Shown here: piece after piece, positions 43,511 to 51,458 of the stretch
How positions within the stretch are numbered: the stretch's first letter is position 1
Layout: each line of letters starts with the position of its first letter
Source of the DNA: Paraflavitalea sp966211765
GTDB taxonomy: Bacteria; Bacteroidota; Bacteroidia; Chitinophagales; Chitinophagaceae
DNA length: 64,000 nt
Assembly: GCA_966211765.1 (NCBI GenBank)
Contig: CBIHOV010000029.1
Span: forward strand, 43,201-107,200
Direction of reading: 5' to 3'
The notes under the pieces: generated by a model
Database searches by the model: none
The model's input: only the letters and a program-made list of their open reading frames with translations
What the model was told of the DNA's origin: nothing
Position numbers and translations under genes: made by a program

Positions 43511-46297
43511 ATGAAGAAGTTATTCCCTGCTTGTTTGGTGTGCAGTTTCCTGCTGCACGGAGCTACTGCACAGGTTGCTGAACCAAAATCGTTCACCAAT
43601 AATGTTTTTACACTGAAAACCGACCGTTACGGTATTGGTGAGTTATTTAAAACGAATGATGTACATGCAACCAACTATATCCGGAGAGGCAGGGTATTTG
43701 GTGAGGTGATCGCCCGCTATTATCAGGCCCGGAAGCTGGATACCGTACTGGCATCTACCAATAGTGAAACGACCATTTCGCAAAACGGTACACTGGTAAG
43801 CAAGTGGGCGCCGGAAACACCCGAAAAGAAAGCGCTGCATATTACGCAATCTTTTGCCCTGGATAATAATGCACTCACCTGGCAGATCAACCTGCAAAAT
43901 ACCTCTGCCAATATGATCAGGGTGGAAGACCTGCTGGTGCCGCTTACCTATAATAGTGGCGGTGGTGAAAATCCCATTGAGATCTTTGAGCAAAGGGTGA
44001 TAAAACACCACTTCATATCGGGCAATAACTCTTTCATTTTTTGGGAACGCCCCACTGGTTTAGGCCCTTACCTGGTAATGGTGCCTTTACCGGGCACTTC
44101 GCTTGAATTCTTTTCCACCTCAGCACGCGACCGGGGCACGTTCATGGCTTATATGCATTCTTCTCTTACCGGCAACCAGGAGTTGCGTGGCAGCTGGCGC
44201 CAACCGCACACTGCTGCTTTTATTGAGGGAAATGGTACAAAGTCTTACTCCTTCCGGTTTCGCTGGGCCAATAATTATAATGAAATACGTGATATCCTGG
44301 TAGAAGAAGGGCTGATCGATGTGCAGGTAATGCCCGGCATGAGTATTCCCACGGACCTTGATGCTACCATCGCTTTGCGCACCAAACAAAAGATAACGGC
44401 TGTACTGCCCGAGTTTAGTACCAATACTAAGATCTCCTATCTAGGAGAAAAACAAAAAGGTACACACCTGTATAAGATCAGGTTTTCACGCCTTGGTGAA
44501 AACAAACTCACGATCACTTATGGCAATAATTATAAAACCTACCTCGAATTCTTTGTAACAGAACCGTTGGAGACCTTGTATAAAAAACGGGCTGCTTTTA
44601 TTGCGAATAGTCAGCAATACAAAGATACCTCCAAATGGTATGATGGGCTTTTCGGAGTGTATGACATGAAGAACGCCGCATTGCGCGGCCCTGATAATGG
44701 CGACTTCTTCGACACCAGCCGGTTGAGTTATGTGCTTACCTGCGATGATCCGGGGCTTTGTAAGGCCCCTTTCCTCGCAGCCGTGAATGCTGTATATCCC
44801 GATCAAAAACAGATCGATGCGCTGGAATATTATCTTAAAAACTTTGTGTGGGGCAAGTTGCAACGAACCGACCAGGAGAAGCCTTATCCCTATGGCGTAT
44901 ATGGTACGCCCAGCTGGAAAGTGAACCGTGATAATGAAAAACGACAACCCGATATTTTCGATACCAGCCGTTTTAAAATGCATGTATGGCGTTCGTACGA
45001 TTATCCGCACATCATGATGCTGTATTATCATATGTACCAGATCGCTTCGATGTACCCCAACATGACGCATTACCTTGATAAAAAAGGTTATCTCGAACGG
45101 GCAAGACAAACAGCGATCGCTTATTTCAAATATCCTTATGAAATTCTGCCCTGGTATGAGATCTACAAATGGGGTTGTTATAACGAGTTGCTGATCCCCG
45201 CGCTTGCAGAAGACCTGAAGCAGGCAGGCTTTACCGAAGATGCCAGTTTCCTCATCAGTGAATGGGAGAAGAAGGTCAAGTACTTTGTGTACGATGATAA
45301 ATATCCTTTCCGTTCGGAATATGCGATCGATGCTACTGCCTTTGAGTCGAGCCATGCACTGGCACAATATGCAGTAGAACATCAGATGAAACCAGATAGC
45401 AATCTCTGGCTGGATAAGAAAACTAAACAATGGTATTCGCATCCTGCCATCCGTAAGGAAGACGGTCTGAATTTTATGGACCGGCAAACGCAGGCCAATA
45501 TGGCCCTGCGGGGAGTGATCGAACCCGCTTATTATTTCCTGGGCAGTGATTTCAGGGGTAGGAGCGATGGTTATACTTTGAGTTATATGTCGCAAATGGG
45601 TGGATGGTCTATCCTTGATTATGGGCTCAATTACAGTAAAGATCCTGCCGAGTTTATCCGGCTGGGTTATCAATCCTACCTGAGTTCCTTTGCGCTCATC
45701 AACTCGGGCACGGCAGAATCGAATTATGGTTATTGGTATCCGGGTAAGGAAAATGATGGCGCCAGCGGTTGGGCCTTCGAGCCACAGCAGTATGCCACGC
45801 CCTGGATCCAGAAACCGCAGGGCCGCGGCCCCTGGTTTTATGATGGAGAGATCGACCTCGGCTTTGGCGGGGCTACCCGGGCTGCTGCTACCGTTGTAAC
45901 CAATGATCCCATTTTTGGATTGGTTGCTTATGGGGGCGATCTGCTACAAAAAAACAACCTGCTGCATGTGGTGCCTAAAGATGGGATGCGCAGGAAACTT
46001 TACTATCGTAATGACAGTCGTAAAATAGACATCGAACTGATGCGGGATGGATTCAAAGCCGGCGGATCGGTAATCATTGACCCTAAGGCCAATAGCCTGC
46101 GCTTTACTATTGAGAACCGTACGTCCGATGCCCATGAGCTGCCGCTTTTACTCAAAGGCCTTTCCGGTACCTATGCGATCAGTGTGGCAGGTGGTCCGGC
46201 CAAAAAACTGGTGTTGAAGGATGGGGGAGTAACGGTTAACCTCGCTATTCCTGCTGGCAGCAGTGCAGCTGTTGCGATAATAAAAAACGGTAACTAA
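43511..46297 (+). CDS. Large secreted DUF5695-like protein, probable carbohydrate-active enzyme
   Basis: 928 residues with a Sec signal peptide (1-20, ending GATAQ). The N-terminal 330 residues look like a beta-sandwich (FTLKTDRYGIGELF). The middle (about 370-720) is rich in helices with many W/Y/D (GVYGTPSWKVNRDN, HVWRSYDYPHIMMLYYHM), as in an alpha/alpha toroid. The end is beta-rich (FDGE-like FYDGEIDLGFGGATRAA). This fits the DUF5695 family of uncharacterised secreted proteins that resemble glycoside hydrolases. No catalytic residue can be assigned safely. It has its own transcription unit ending in a hairpin at 46.3 kb. Confidence 0.65.
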   Translation: MKKLFPACLVCSFLLHGATAQVAEPKSFTNNVFTLKTDRYGIGELFKTNDVHATNYIRRGRVFGEVIARYYQARKLDTVLASTNSETTISQNGTLVSKWAPETPEKKALHITQSFALDNNALTWQINLQNTSANMIRVEDLLVPLTYNSGGGENPIEIFEQRVIKHHFISGNNSFIFWERPTGLGPYLVMVPLPGTSLEFFSTSARDRGTFMAYMHSSLTGNQELRGSWRQPHTAAFIEGNGTKSYSFRFRWANNYNEIRDILVEEGLIDVQVMPGMSIPTDLDATIALRTKQKITAVLPEFSTNTKISYLGEKQKGTHLYKIRFSRLGENKLTITYGNNYKTYLEFFVTEPLETLYKKRAAFIANSQQYKDTSKWYDGLFGVYDMKNAALRGPDNGDFFDTSRLSYVLTCDDPGLCKAPFLAAVNAVYPDQKQIDALEYYLKNFVWGKLQRTDQEKPYPYGVYGTPSWKVNRDNEKRQPDIFDTSRFKMHVWRSYDYPHIMMLYYHMYQIASMYPNMTHYLDKKGYLERARQTAIAYFKYPYEILPWYEIYKWGCYNELLIPALAEDLKQAGFTEDASFLISEWEKKVKYFVYDDKYPFRSEYAIDATAFESSHALAQYAVEHQMKPDSNLWLDKKTKQWYSHPAIRKEDGLNFMDRQTQANMALRGVIEPAYYFLGSDFRGRSDGYTLSYMSQMGGWSILDYGLNYSKDPAEFIRLGYQSYLSSFALINSGTAESNYGYWYPGKENDGASGWAFEPQQYATPWIQKPQGRGPWFYDGEIDLGFGGATRAAATVVTNDPIFGLVAYGGDLLQKNNLLHVVPKDGMRRKLYYRNDSRKIDIELMRDGFKAGGSVIIDPKANSLRFTIENRTSDAHELPLLLKGLSGTYAISVAGGPAKKLVLKDGGVTVNLAIPAGSSAAVAIIKNGN

Positions 46298-46321
46298 ATA
46301 GATTATATATACGAAATAAAG

Positions 46322-46349
46322 GAGGGTCATTACGATTGTAATGGCCCTT
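46322..46349 (+). terminator. Intrinsic terminator with CATTAC/GTAATG stem
   Basis: AGGGTCATTAC and GTAATGGCCCT pair with one wobble position around a GATT loop and are followed by TCTGCTTT. It lies 25 bp past the stop of the DUF5695-like gene. The same CATTACnnTTGTAATG core recurs at 47.2 kb. Confidence 0.6.
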
Positions 46350-46420
46350 CTGCTTTGGGAGATAGCTGCTGGCCTTTTGACACAAGGATGGTAAAAGGAG
46401 GAAAAGGGTGTTTTAACTGG

Positions 46421-46450
46421 TTTGGGATTGAATATTATTCAATACATTTC
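46421..46450 (+). promoter_or_regulatory. DUF4386 gene promoter with palindromic operator
   Basis: TTTG (46421-46424), an 18-bp spacer and TACATTTC (46443-46450) approximate the -33/-7 consensus. The perfect 17-bp palindrome ATTGAATATTATTCAAT (46427-46443) fills the spacer. A bound dimer would block RNA polymerase. The leader to the ATG at 46476 would be about 20 nt. Confidence 0.55.
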
Positions 46451-46475
46451 AGTCACACTAAAAATCAAAAACATC

Positions 46476-47165
46476 ATGACTGCAAATTTACAAAACCGGT
46501 CTGCTGGTTGGTATGCGATCGCCAGTGGCATAGTTGGTATTCTTGCCTTTGGTTTTTTGATGACATATTTGAATATTCGTGAAGAAAATTTTGCACAAGG
46601 TATTTTCTTCCTTAGGTTTCATGACGGAGGAGTTGTTTTACAATTTTTGTTGTTGATTCCGGTTGTGGTTGTACTTCACCGACTTTTACAAAAGCAGCAT
46701 GCTACAATTAGGCAGACTACCTTAAGGATTGGTATTGGTTCACTTGTATTTACGGCTCTGTTTGTTTTACTTACCATTCCGAAGATACTATCCGATGTTC
46801 TTTATTTATTTCCACAAGGCATATTTGGTGTATGGCTCATTTATGTTAATTGGCACCTGAAAGGAATATTGTCAAAAGGCCTCAGGTGGCTGGGAATAGT
46901 GGTTGGGATTGGCCTCGCCATCTCTGGCATTTTCCCCCCTGGATATGCCATCTTTATTGATACCATTATCCTGCAAATTCCAGCAGCCTCCGATGAAGCT
47001 GTACAAAAAATTGCCACTGATACGACTGCCAATATCATCCTGCATCAAATGGTTGGAATTGGTTTATTTGGCGTAGTGCTGCTTCCCGTTTGGACAATAC
47101 TAACAGGACGCAGGTTATTGCGGGAGAAAGTCGAATCATTTGCTGTGGGAGTTGATCCGCAATAA
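46476..47165 (+). CDS. DUF4386-family membrane protein
   Basis: 229 residues with six to seven hydrophobic helices. The start NRSAGWYAIASGIVGILAFG and the pattern of helices resemble the DUF4386 family of small integral membrane proteins, whose role is unknown. The ATG at 46476 is preferred; an upstream TTG at 46422 lies inside the promoter. It is a single-gene unit under a promoter with a perfect palindrome in its spacer and ends at a bidirectional terminator shared with tRNA-Val. Confidence 0.75.
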   Translation: MTANLQNRSAGWYAIASGIVGILAFGFLMTYLNIREENFAQGIFFLRFHDGGVVLQFLLLIPVVVVLHRLLQKQHATIRQTTLRIGIGSLVFTALFVLLTIPKILSDVLYLFPQGIFGVWLIYVNWHLKGILSKGLRWLGIVVGIGLAISGIFPPGYAIFIDTIILQIPAASDEAVQKIATDTTANIILHQMVGIGLFGVVLLPVWTILTGRRLLREKVESFAVGVDPQ

Positions 47166-47203
47166 GCGGGAAACCGCCGGCCCGCTGGCTGAGCATAAAA
47201 TGA

Positions 47204-47235
47204 AAAAAGGACCATTACTGTTGTAATGATCCTTT
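47204..47235. terminator. Bidirectional terminator between DUF4386 gene and tRNA-Val
   Basis: AAAAAAGGACCATTAC and GTAATGATCCTTT form a stem with a tract of A before and T after, so it works on both strands. It serves the tRNA (minus) with a TTTTTT tail and the DUF4386 gene (plus). Confidence 0.7.
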
Positions 47236-47244
47236 CTAATCTGT

Positions 47245-47318
47245 GGGAGTTGACGGGCTCGAACCGCCGACCCTCTGCTTGTAAGGCAGATGCTCTGAAC
47301 CAACTGAGCTAAACTCCC
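47245..47318 (-). tRNA. tRNA-Val (anticodon UAC)
   Basis: 74 nt on the minus strand. The acceptor stem GGGAGTT/AACTCCC pairs fully, and the D-arm TAGCTCAGTTGG, anticodon loop CTTACAA (anticodon TAC) and T-arm GGTTCGAGCC are standard. CCA is not encoded. A TTG-N18-TATCTTTG promoter lies 64-92 bp upstream and a terminator 10 bp downstream. Confidence 0.97.
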
Positions 47319-47810
47319 TTTTTTACCCAAAAACGCTTCTCTTTTTCCTGCTTCCCGTACCGTGTTATCGTTTTGGGAGTGCAAAGATAAGGGTTGGAAG
47401 AATACTGCAAAATATTTTTTCATCTTTTTGTAAATATTTTTCAAAATGATCTGCCCCTAACACGTTAATTAGTAACCCTCCACGACCATAAGTGGATCAG
47501 ACCGACCATTGCCTCCCGAATCTTTTACACGATCATTATTCTTCTAAAAAGGAGGTGCCCACTGCATTACGGCTTCCCATAAAACCATCTCTGTTTGCCT
47601 CCGTATAATTGTACCAGGAAGCGCATAGCATCGCAACCGCAGAAAGGCCAAAACCCTCTTGGAAAAGGATCACTATTTATAACAGGTATGTTTTCTCTTA
47701 TGGTTGTTTTTAAGCTGCATTCGTTTGATTCTTATCAAATACGTGGAAATAAGTCTATTTCGACATACTGTAACGCTGTTTTCTTTGTTTATTCATAAAA
47801 CCCAACAACG
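47319..47810. other. Intergenic region between tRNA-Val and the DUF4352 lipoprotein
   Basis: About 490 bp. It contains the tRNA promoter (47382-47410). The rest has no gene I can support: a 67-codon frame at 47595-47798 lacks any protein-like features. The 60 bp before the lipoprotein are A/T-rich and contain TTTTCTTTG, a weak -7 match. Confidence 0.45.
47382..47410 (-). promoter_or_regulatory. Promoter of tRNA-Val
   Basis: On the minus strand TTG (47408-47410), an 18-bp spacer and TATCTTTG (47382-47389) match the Bacteroidota consensus. The primary transcript would carry a leader of about 60 nt before the mature tRNA 5' end. Confidence 0.65.
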
Positions 47811-48389
47811 ATGAAGTTATTCAACTCTCTACATTTTACTATCCTGCTTTTGCTGTCCACTGCTTTGGTAACTGGTTGTAAAGAAAAGACCGAGGAAGAA
47901 CAGATCGAAGCGGCGGCGGCCGGTCCTGCCACTGACGTTGAAAAAGAAAGTGAAAAAGAAAGTGAAAGTGCTGCAGGCGTACAAATAGGGCAAACGCTGA
48001 AAACAAAATATTTTGACGTTACCGTTAATTCGGCCAAGACCTCCAAAGCTATTAAGACGGGAAACGAATTTGGCATTGGAGATGTGGCGGCTGAAGAGGG
48101 CAACAAATTTCTGATCATCGACCTTACGCTGAAGAATACAGATACTGAAAGCCGGGTGATGTTTGATGGTGAAGTAAAGATCAATTATAATGGTAAGGAT
48201 TATAAATACGAGAACGCTGAATTCATTGGTGCGGAAGGCTGGGGTATGATCGTGGACAATATCAACCCACTGGTTACCAAAAAAACAAAGCTGGTGTATA
48301 AAATACCGGCAGAGATCACTGGTGAAGCTTTTTATTACCCGGCAAGGTCTGGCTATAATGACCGCATTTCCCTGGGAACCATACAGTAG
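47811..48389 (+). CDS. DUF4352-like lipoprotein
   Basis: 192 residues. A signal peptide ends in the lipobox LVTGC with C23. An acidic low-complexity linker (about 24-55, KESEKESES) follows. The rest is an Ig-like beta-sandwich of the DUF4352 type (LKTKYFDVTVNSAKTS, KFLIIDLTLKNTDTESRV). Such domains are common on envelope lipoproteins, where they are thought to bind proteins or protect. The acidic residues after the Cys could keep it in the periplasm or direct it to the surface; this is uncertain. A strong hairpin terminator follows. Confidence 0.85.
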   Translation: MKLFNSLHFTILLLLSTALVTGCKEKTEEEQIEAAAAGPATDVEKESEKESESAAGVQIGQTLKTKYFDVTVNSAKTSKAIKTGNEFGIGDVAAEEGNKFLIIDLTLKNTDTESRVMFDGEVKINYNGKDYKYENAEFIGAEGWGMIVDNINPLVTKKTKLVYKIPAEITGEAFYYPARSGYNDRISLGTIQ

Positions 48390-48433
48390 AACCGAACCGG
48401 CCCTTCGGGCCGCCTCCTACCATATTAGAAAAG

Positions 48434-48462
48434 AAGCCGTCTCAAAAGTACCTGAGGCGGCT
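48434..48462 (+). terminator. Intrinsic terminator after the DUF4352 lipoprotein
   Basis: AAGCCGTCTCA pairs with TGAGGCGGCTT around an AAAGTACC loop and is followed by TAATATTTT. A smaller CGGCCC-TTCG-GGCCG hairpin just upstream (48397-48412) may add to it. Confidence 0.7.
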
Positions 48463-48547
48463 TTAATATTTTAAAACTCACCCTTAATTATCTGATTGTC
48501 AATGTTATTTGACTCACTGTTACCAGATTAATCTTTAGCGGCGGCAT

Positions 48548-48578
48548 TTGCCTTCCTCCGATTGATTTTATACATTTG
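48548..48578 (+). promoter_or_regulatory. Promoter of clpS-aat
   Basis: TTG (48548-48550), a 20-bp spacer and TACATTTG (48571-48578) match the Bacteroidota consensus. The leader to the clpS ATG is about 18 nt. Confidence 0.65.
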
Positions 48579-48599
48579 CGTTATTAATACACTGAGTTT

Positions 48600-48899
48600 A
48601 TGGCATTTGACGGACCTACACGCCCATTTGAATCGGAAGACGTGGATGTGCTGACAGAGACGGAAGACCCCTGTAGTCTTATTGTGTGGAATGATGAGGT
48701 GAATACTTTTGAGCATGTAATAGAAACATTGGTAGAGGTGTGCGGCCATAGTGCCGAGCAGGCCGAACAATGTGCCTACATCATCCATTATCAGGGAAAG
48801 TATGCCGTAAAGCAAGGTACATACGATGAATTGAAGCCTCAATGCGATGCCATTACTGACAGGGGCATCGGTGCCACTATTGAAGTAGTGGCTGCATAA
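48600..48899 (+). CDS. clpS: ClpS, N-degron adaptor for ClpAP/ClpCP
   Basis: 99 residues. ClpS binds proteins with a destabilising N-terminal residue (Leu, Phe, Tyr, Trp) and hands them to a Clp ATPase. The binding-pocket motif is WNDEVNTFEHV with N31, D32 and E33, and the pocket histidine is H63 in IIHYQGK. The flexible N-terminal tail (1-25) is acidic. aat follows after 11 bp in the same operon, which ties this ClpS to a full N-degron pathway. Confidence 0.95.
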   Translation: MAFDGPTRPFESEDVDVLTETEDPCSLIVWNDEVNTFEHVIETLVEVCGHSAEQAEQCAYIIHYQGKYAVKQGTYDELKPQCDAITDRGIGATIEVVAA

Positions 48900-48910
48900 C
48901 CATTGCCGCT

Positions 48911-49555
48911 ATGCCATTATTTGCGTTAGAAAAAGAGTTGTATTTCCCTCCTGTTCATCTTGCCGAGCCCGACGGCTTATTGGCTATTGGCGGCGATCTT
49001 TCCCGTGAACGATTATTACTGGCCTACCGCTCCGGCATTTTCCCCTGGTATGAAGGCGCCCATATACTATGGTGGTGTCCCGACCCCCGTTTTGTATTGT
49101 TCCCCGATGAATTAAAGGTGAGCAAGAGTATGCAGCAGTTGTTGAAACGCCAGGCCTTCACATTTACGGTTAATAAAGCCTTTGCTGCCGTTATTGAACA
49201 TTGCAAATCCATCAAGCGGCCCGGCCAAACCGGTACCTGGATAACCCCTGCTGTGGAAGCTGCCTATACAGCCTTGCACAAAGCCGGCGATGCACACAGT
49301 GCAGAAGTGTGGCTGGATGGCGAACTCGTAGGCGGTCTGTACGGCATCAGGATGGGGCAGGTATTCTTTGGGGAGAGCATGTTCAGTAAGATGAGCAATG
49401 CGAGCAAATTTGCATTCATCAGCTATGCACAGTTATTAAAAGCTGATGGGGTTCAACTGATCGATTGCCAGGTACACACTGAACACCTGGGAACCCTCGG
49501 CGCCCGGATGATCCATAGAAATGATTTTATCACCCTCCTTGGTAAGCTGCTATAG
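48911..49555 (+). CDS. aat: Leucyl/phenylalanyl-tRNA-protein transferase
   Basis: 214 residues. Aat adds Leu or Phe from aminoacyl-tRNA to proteins with an N-terminal Lys or Arg, making N-degrons for ClpS. The family pattern is clear: FPPVHLAEPDGLLAIGGDLS, GIFPWYEG, WWCPDPRFVL, GTWITPAVEAAY and GGLYGIRMGQVFFGESMFS. The C-terminal DCQVHTEHLGTLGAR is also typical. It lies 11 bp after clpS, so substrate marking and substrate delivery are co-expressed. Confidence 0.96.
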   Translation: MPLFALEKELYFPPVHLAEPDGLLAIGGDLSRERLLLAYRSGIFPWYEGAHILWWCPDPRFVLFPDELKVSKSMQQLLKRQAFTFTVNKAFAAVIEHCKSIKRPGQTGTWITPAVEAAYTALHKAGDAHSAEVWLDGELVGGLYGIRMGQVFFGESMFSKMSNASKFAFISYAQLLKADGVQLIDCQVHTEHLGTLGARMIHRNDFITLLGKLL

Positions 49556-49616
49556 AATAGGCTCCCTGTTTCCCGGCCAGTGTTGCCGTTCGTCTAATTC
49601 ATACCGTAGGGCTGCG

Positions 49617-49663
49617 TACTACTAAAGTAGTATTTCATATATCGAAATATATTAATAGATTTG
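49617..49663 (+). promoter_or_regulatory. Two inverted repeats and -7 box before the Cys-rich operon
   Basis: TACTACTAAAGTAGTA (49617-49632) has perfect 7-bp arms. TATTTC/GAAATA (49631-49649) is a second dyad that abuts it. TAGATTTG (49656-49663), a perfect -7 match, follows. The two dyads cover the -40 to -15 region and look like repressor or activator sites. The first could instead be a weak terminator of aat. Confidence 0.5.
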
Positions 49664-49720
49664 GTACAGCATTCACCATGAATGCCCGGATATTCATTAA
49701 TCACAATTAAATCAATTAAC

Positions 49721-49966
49721 ATGGCAACAAAGACCGAATTCAAGGTTCGTCTTGAAAATGTAGAATTGAGTAAGGCAGCCACTACTGCCCTGGAAAAAGA
49801 AATCAACTCAGTAGTTGCTCGCCACCTGGTAAAGGCCGGCGCGCAGAAAAGCATCTACGGCAACAAACTGAAAATTGATCCTGAATGGTTGGGTATCTGG
49901 TTACGCAAATTCAATTCCATCGAAGAACTGAAAAGGAATGTAGCCTTCAAACAACAAAAGTTCTGA
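49721..49966 (+). CDS. 81-residue protein of unknown function, partner of the Cys-rich protein
   Basis: 81 residues from the ATG at 49721; an in-frame upstream codon at 49682 would add 13 poor residues. There is no signal peptide, membrane helix or cysteine. The first half is helical and mixed-charge (VELSKAATTALEKEINSVVA); the second half has a basic amphipathic part (KIDPEWLGIWLRKFNSIEEL). I recognise no family. The stop is 2 bp from the start of the nine-cysteine protein, so they are probably made together. Confidence 0.7.
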   Translation: MATKTEFKVRLENVELSKAATTALEKEINSVVARHLVKAGAQKSIYGNKLKIDPEWLGIWLRKFNSIEELKRNVAFKQQKF

Positions 49967-49968
49967 GG

Positions 49969-50379
49969 ATGAAACCGGCTGACAAAAGTTGCCCCAGTTC
50001 TACCTGCGAAGAAGGTGCTACCCTCCTGGGTGTGGTGAATGGCGATGGTACGATAGGGTATATTTCTACGCCACTTACCATCGACCAGGATTTCATTAAG
50101 GAAGCACGGGAGCAGGGAGATCCTGAAAGCAATTTCCGATTCAGCAATAAATGTGTAACCACAGGATGCAGACAATGGAGCAACGGTCAATGTGGTGTGA
50201 TCGATAAGATCATCCACAACAATGAAGACCTGAACTTGCCAACCCGGCTGCCGGACTGTTCAATCCGGTCATCATGCCGCTGGTATTACCAGGAAGGAGC
50301 CAAAGCCTGTAGTTTTTGTCCTTACATCATTACCAATATGCTGGAGAAGAAACAAGCTGGAGTGCAACCTGAACAATAA
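49969..50379 (+). CDS. Nine-cysteine small protein of unknown function
   Basis: 136 residues from the ATG at 49969, 2 bp after the previous stop. Nine cysteines lie at 8, 13, 62, 67, 75, 97, 103, 114 and 117, in patterns Cx4C, Cx4Cx7C and Cx5Cx10CxxC. The absence of a signal peptide suggests a cytoplasmic metal or Fe-S centre rather than disulfides. A conserved-looking block is FRFSNKCVTTGCRQW with SNGQCGVIDK. I do not recognise a characterised family. The gene ends at a long terminator-like hairpin. Confidence 0.75.
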   Translation: MKPADKSCPSSTCEEGATLLGVVNGDGTIGYISTPLTIDQDFIKEAREQGDPESNFRFSNKCVTTGCRQWSNGQCGVIDKIIHNNEDLNLPTRLPDCSIRSSCRWYYQEGAKACSFCPYIITNMLEKKQAGVQPEQ

Positions 50380-50383
50380 TTTC

Positions 50384-50466
50384 AAGAGGCTGTTCAAGGC
50401 CTGTATTCATGATTAGTAGCTATGATTTACGTTAAGGCCTTTTACTGCCTGAACAGCTTCTTTTTA
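50384..50466 (+). terminator. Long-stem terminator after the Cys-rich operon
   Basis: AGAGGCTGTTCAAGGC (from 50385) pairs with GCCTGAACAGCTTCT (ending 50461), and TTTTT follows. The loop of about 45 nt contains GGCC sequences that could form inner pairings. Confidence 0.55.
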
Positions 50467-50578
50467 ACCTTAGCTTTTCTTTGTAATTCACTTCGTACCT
50501 GCACAGATACATTCCTTACCGCTTTTTAATGCCTCGTTGACTTGGTGCCTGGTTGCCTTTAACGCCTCAATGCCTGTT

Positions 50579-51310
50579 CTAAAATCTCGTCCCCAGATAA
50601 TGTGGCAGCATTGCCTTCCAGGTAGGCCAGTCATGCCGCCATTCATTTCCCCAGATGTCCAACTCATAATGGATACCCTTACCGTATAGGATCCCTGCAA
50701 AGCGGCGGGCCGATTCAGGGTCCTCATAGTCCCCACTGCCCGAAAGCAGATGGATGTGACGGCTTTGCCGGATCTGTTCCAGGATCGTATGGTCCGTAAG
50801 ATTGGGCATATAATGCATCGGGCTGTTGAAATACACATCGTCATCAAAATAGCCCCTGGTGTATTCTGTCAATTCATACACCCCACTCATGGCAATGCAG
50901 CCATTGATGATATCCGGTCTTTTAAAAAACAGGTTGGCACTGTGCAAGGCCCCAAAAGAGGCGCCGGATACAATGATGGGCGTTTCCTGGCTGCTCTGTG
51001 TATGGATAAAGGGCACTACCTCCCGGTATACATAATCATTCCATTGGTTGTGACGGATGGCTTTGTACCGGGGTTCCATCTCATTGTTCATCCAGCTTTC
51101 CGTATTGATGCTGTTGATCGAAAATACTTTTACTTTCCCGGCATCAATAAATGGCCGCAGGGATTCTATTAATCCAAATCGTTCATATTCGAGGTAATCG
51201 GCCGCTGCGGTAGGTATGAGCAGCAAAGCAAATCCATAATGCCCGTAAGTGGCCACCGGCATTTCTTTATTGAGGGCGGGGCTATACCAGGAGCTGAGTT
51301 GTCTTTCCAT
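50579..51310 (-). CDS. Alpha/beta-hydrolase esterase (COG4947-like)
   Basis: 243 residues from the ATG at 51310; the frame upstream is untypical. The nucleophile elbow is GASFG with S118 in IIVSGASFGALH. Likely acid and histidine residues lie in SGSGDYEDP and in the C-terminal WRHDWPTWKAMLPHYL. The start MERQLSSWYSPALNKEMPVATYGHYG resembles small esterases with a very short cap. The substrate is unknown; it could be an acylated sugar or a siderophore-type ester. No signal peptide is seen. Confidence 0.8.
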   Translation of the reverse strand: MERQLSSWYSPALNKEMPVATYGHYGFALLLIPTAAADYLEYERFGLIESLRPFIDAGKVKVFSINSINTESWMNNEMEPRYKAIRHNQWNDYVYREVVPFIHTQSSQETPIIVSGASFGALHSANLFFKRPDIINGCIAMSGVYELTEYTRGYFDDDVYFNSPMHYMPNLTDHTILEQIRQSRHIHLLSGSGDYEDPESARRFAGILYGKGIHYELDIWGNEWRHDWPTWKAMLPHYLGTRF

Positions 51311-51458
51311 GTAATATTGATTATTACTACCAAGATACAGGATTCGGAAGACAAGCCCACATGCAACCCCATGCGCAGGAAAGCCACCTGCAGCTGAGCA
51401 CTTCATGCAGGACTCCGAACCAACGGCTTCAGATGTTGAACTGCTAACTCAGGACTCC

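Noticed and set aside
44486..45673. 395-codon minus-strand frame opposite the DUF5695-like gene
   Set aside because: It is antisense to a clear secreted protein with a signal peptide, and its translation has no domain or composition typical of a protein.
47595..47798. 67-codon frame before the DUF4352 lipoprotein
   Set aside because: It has an odd composition, no promoter or neighbour support and no recognisable domain.
49721..50379. RiPP-type precursor and modifying-protein pair
   Set aside because: The 81-residue protein has no leader-like end or core with Cys, Ser or Thr clusters, and no modification enzyme or transporter is nearby.
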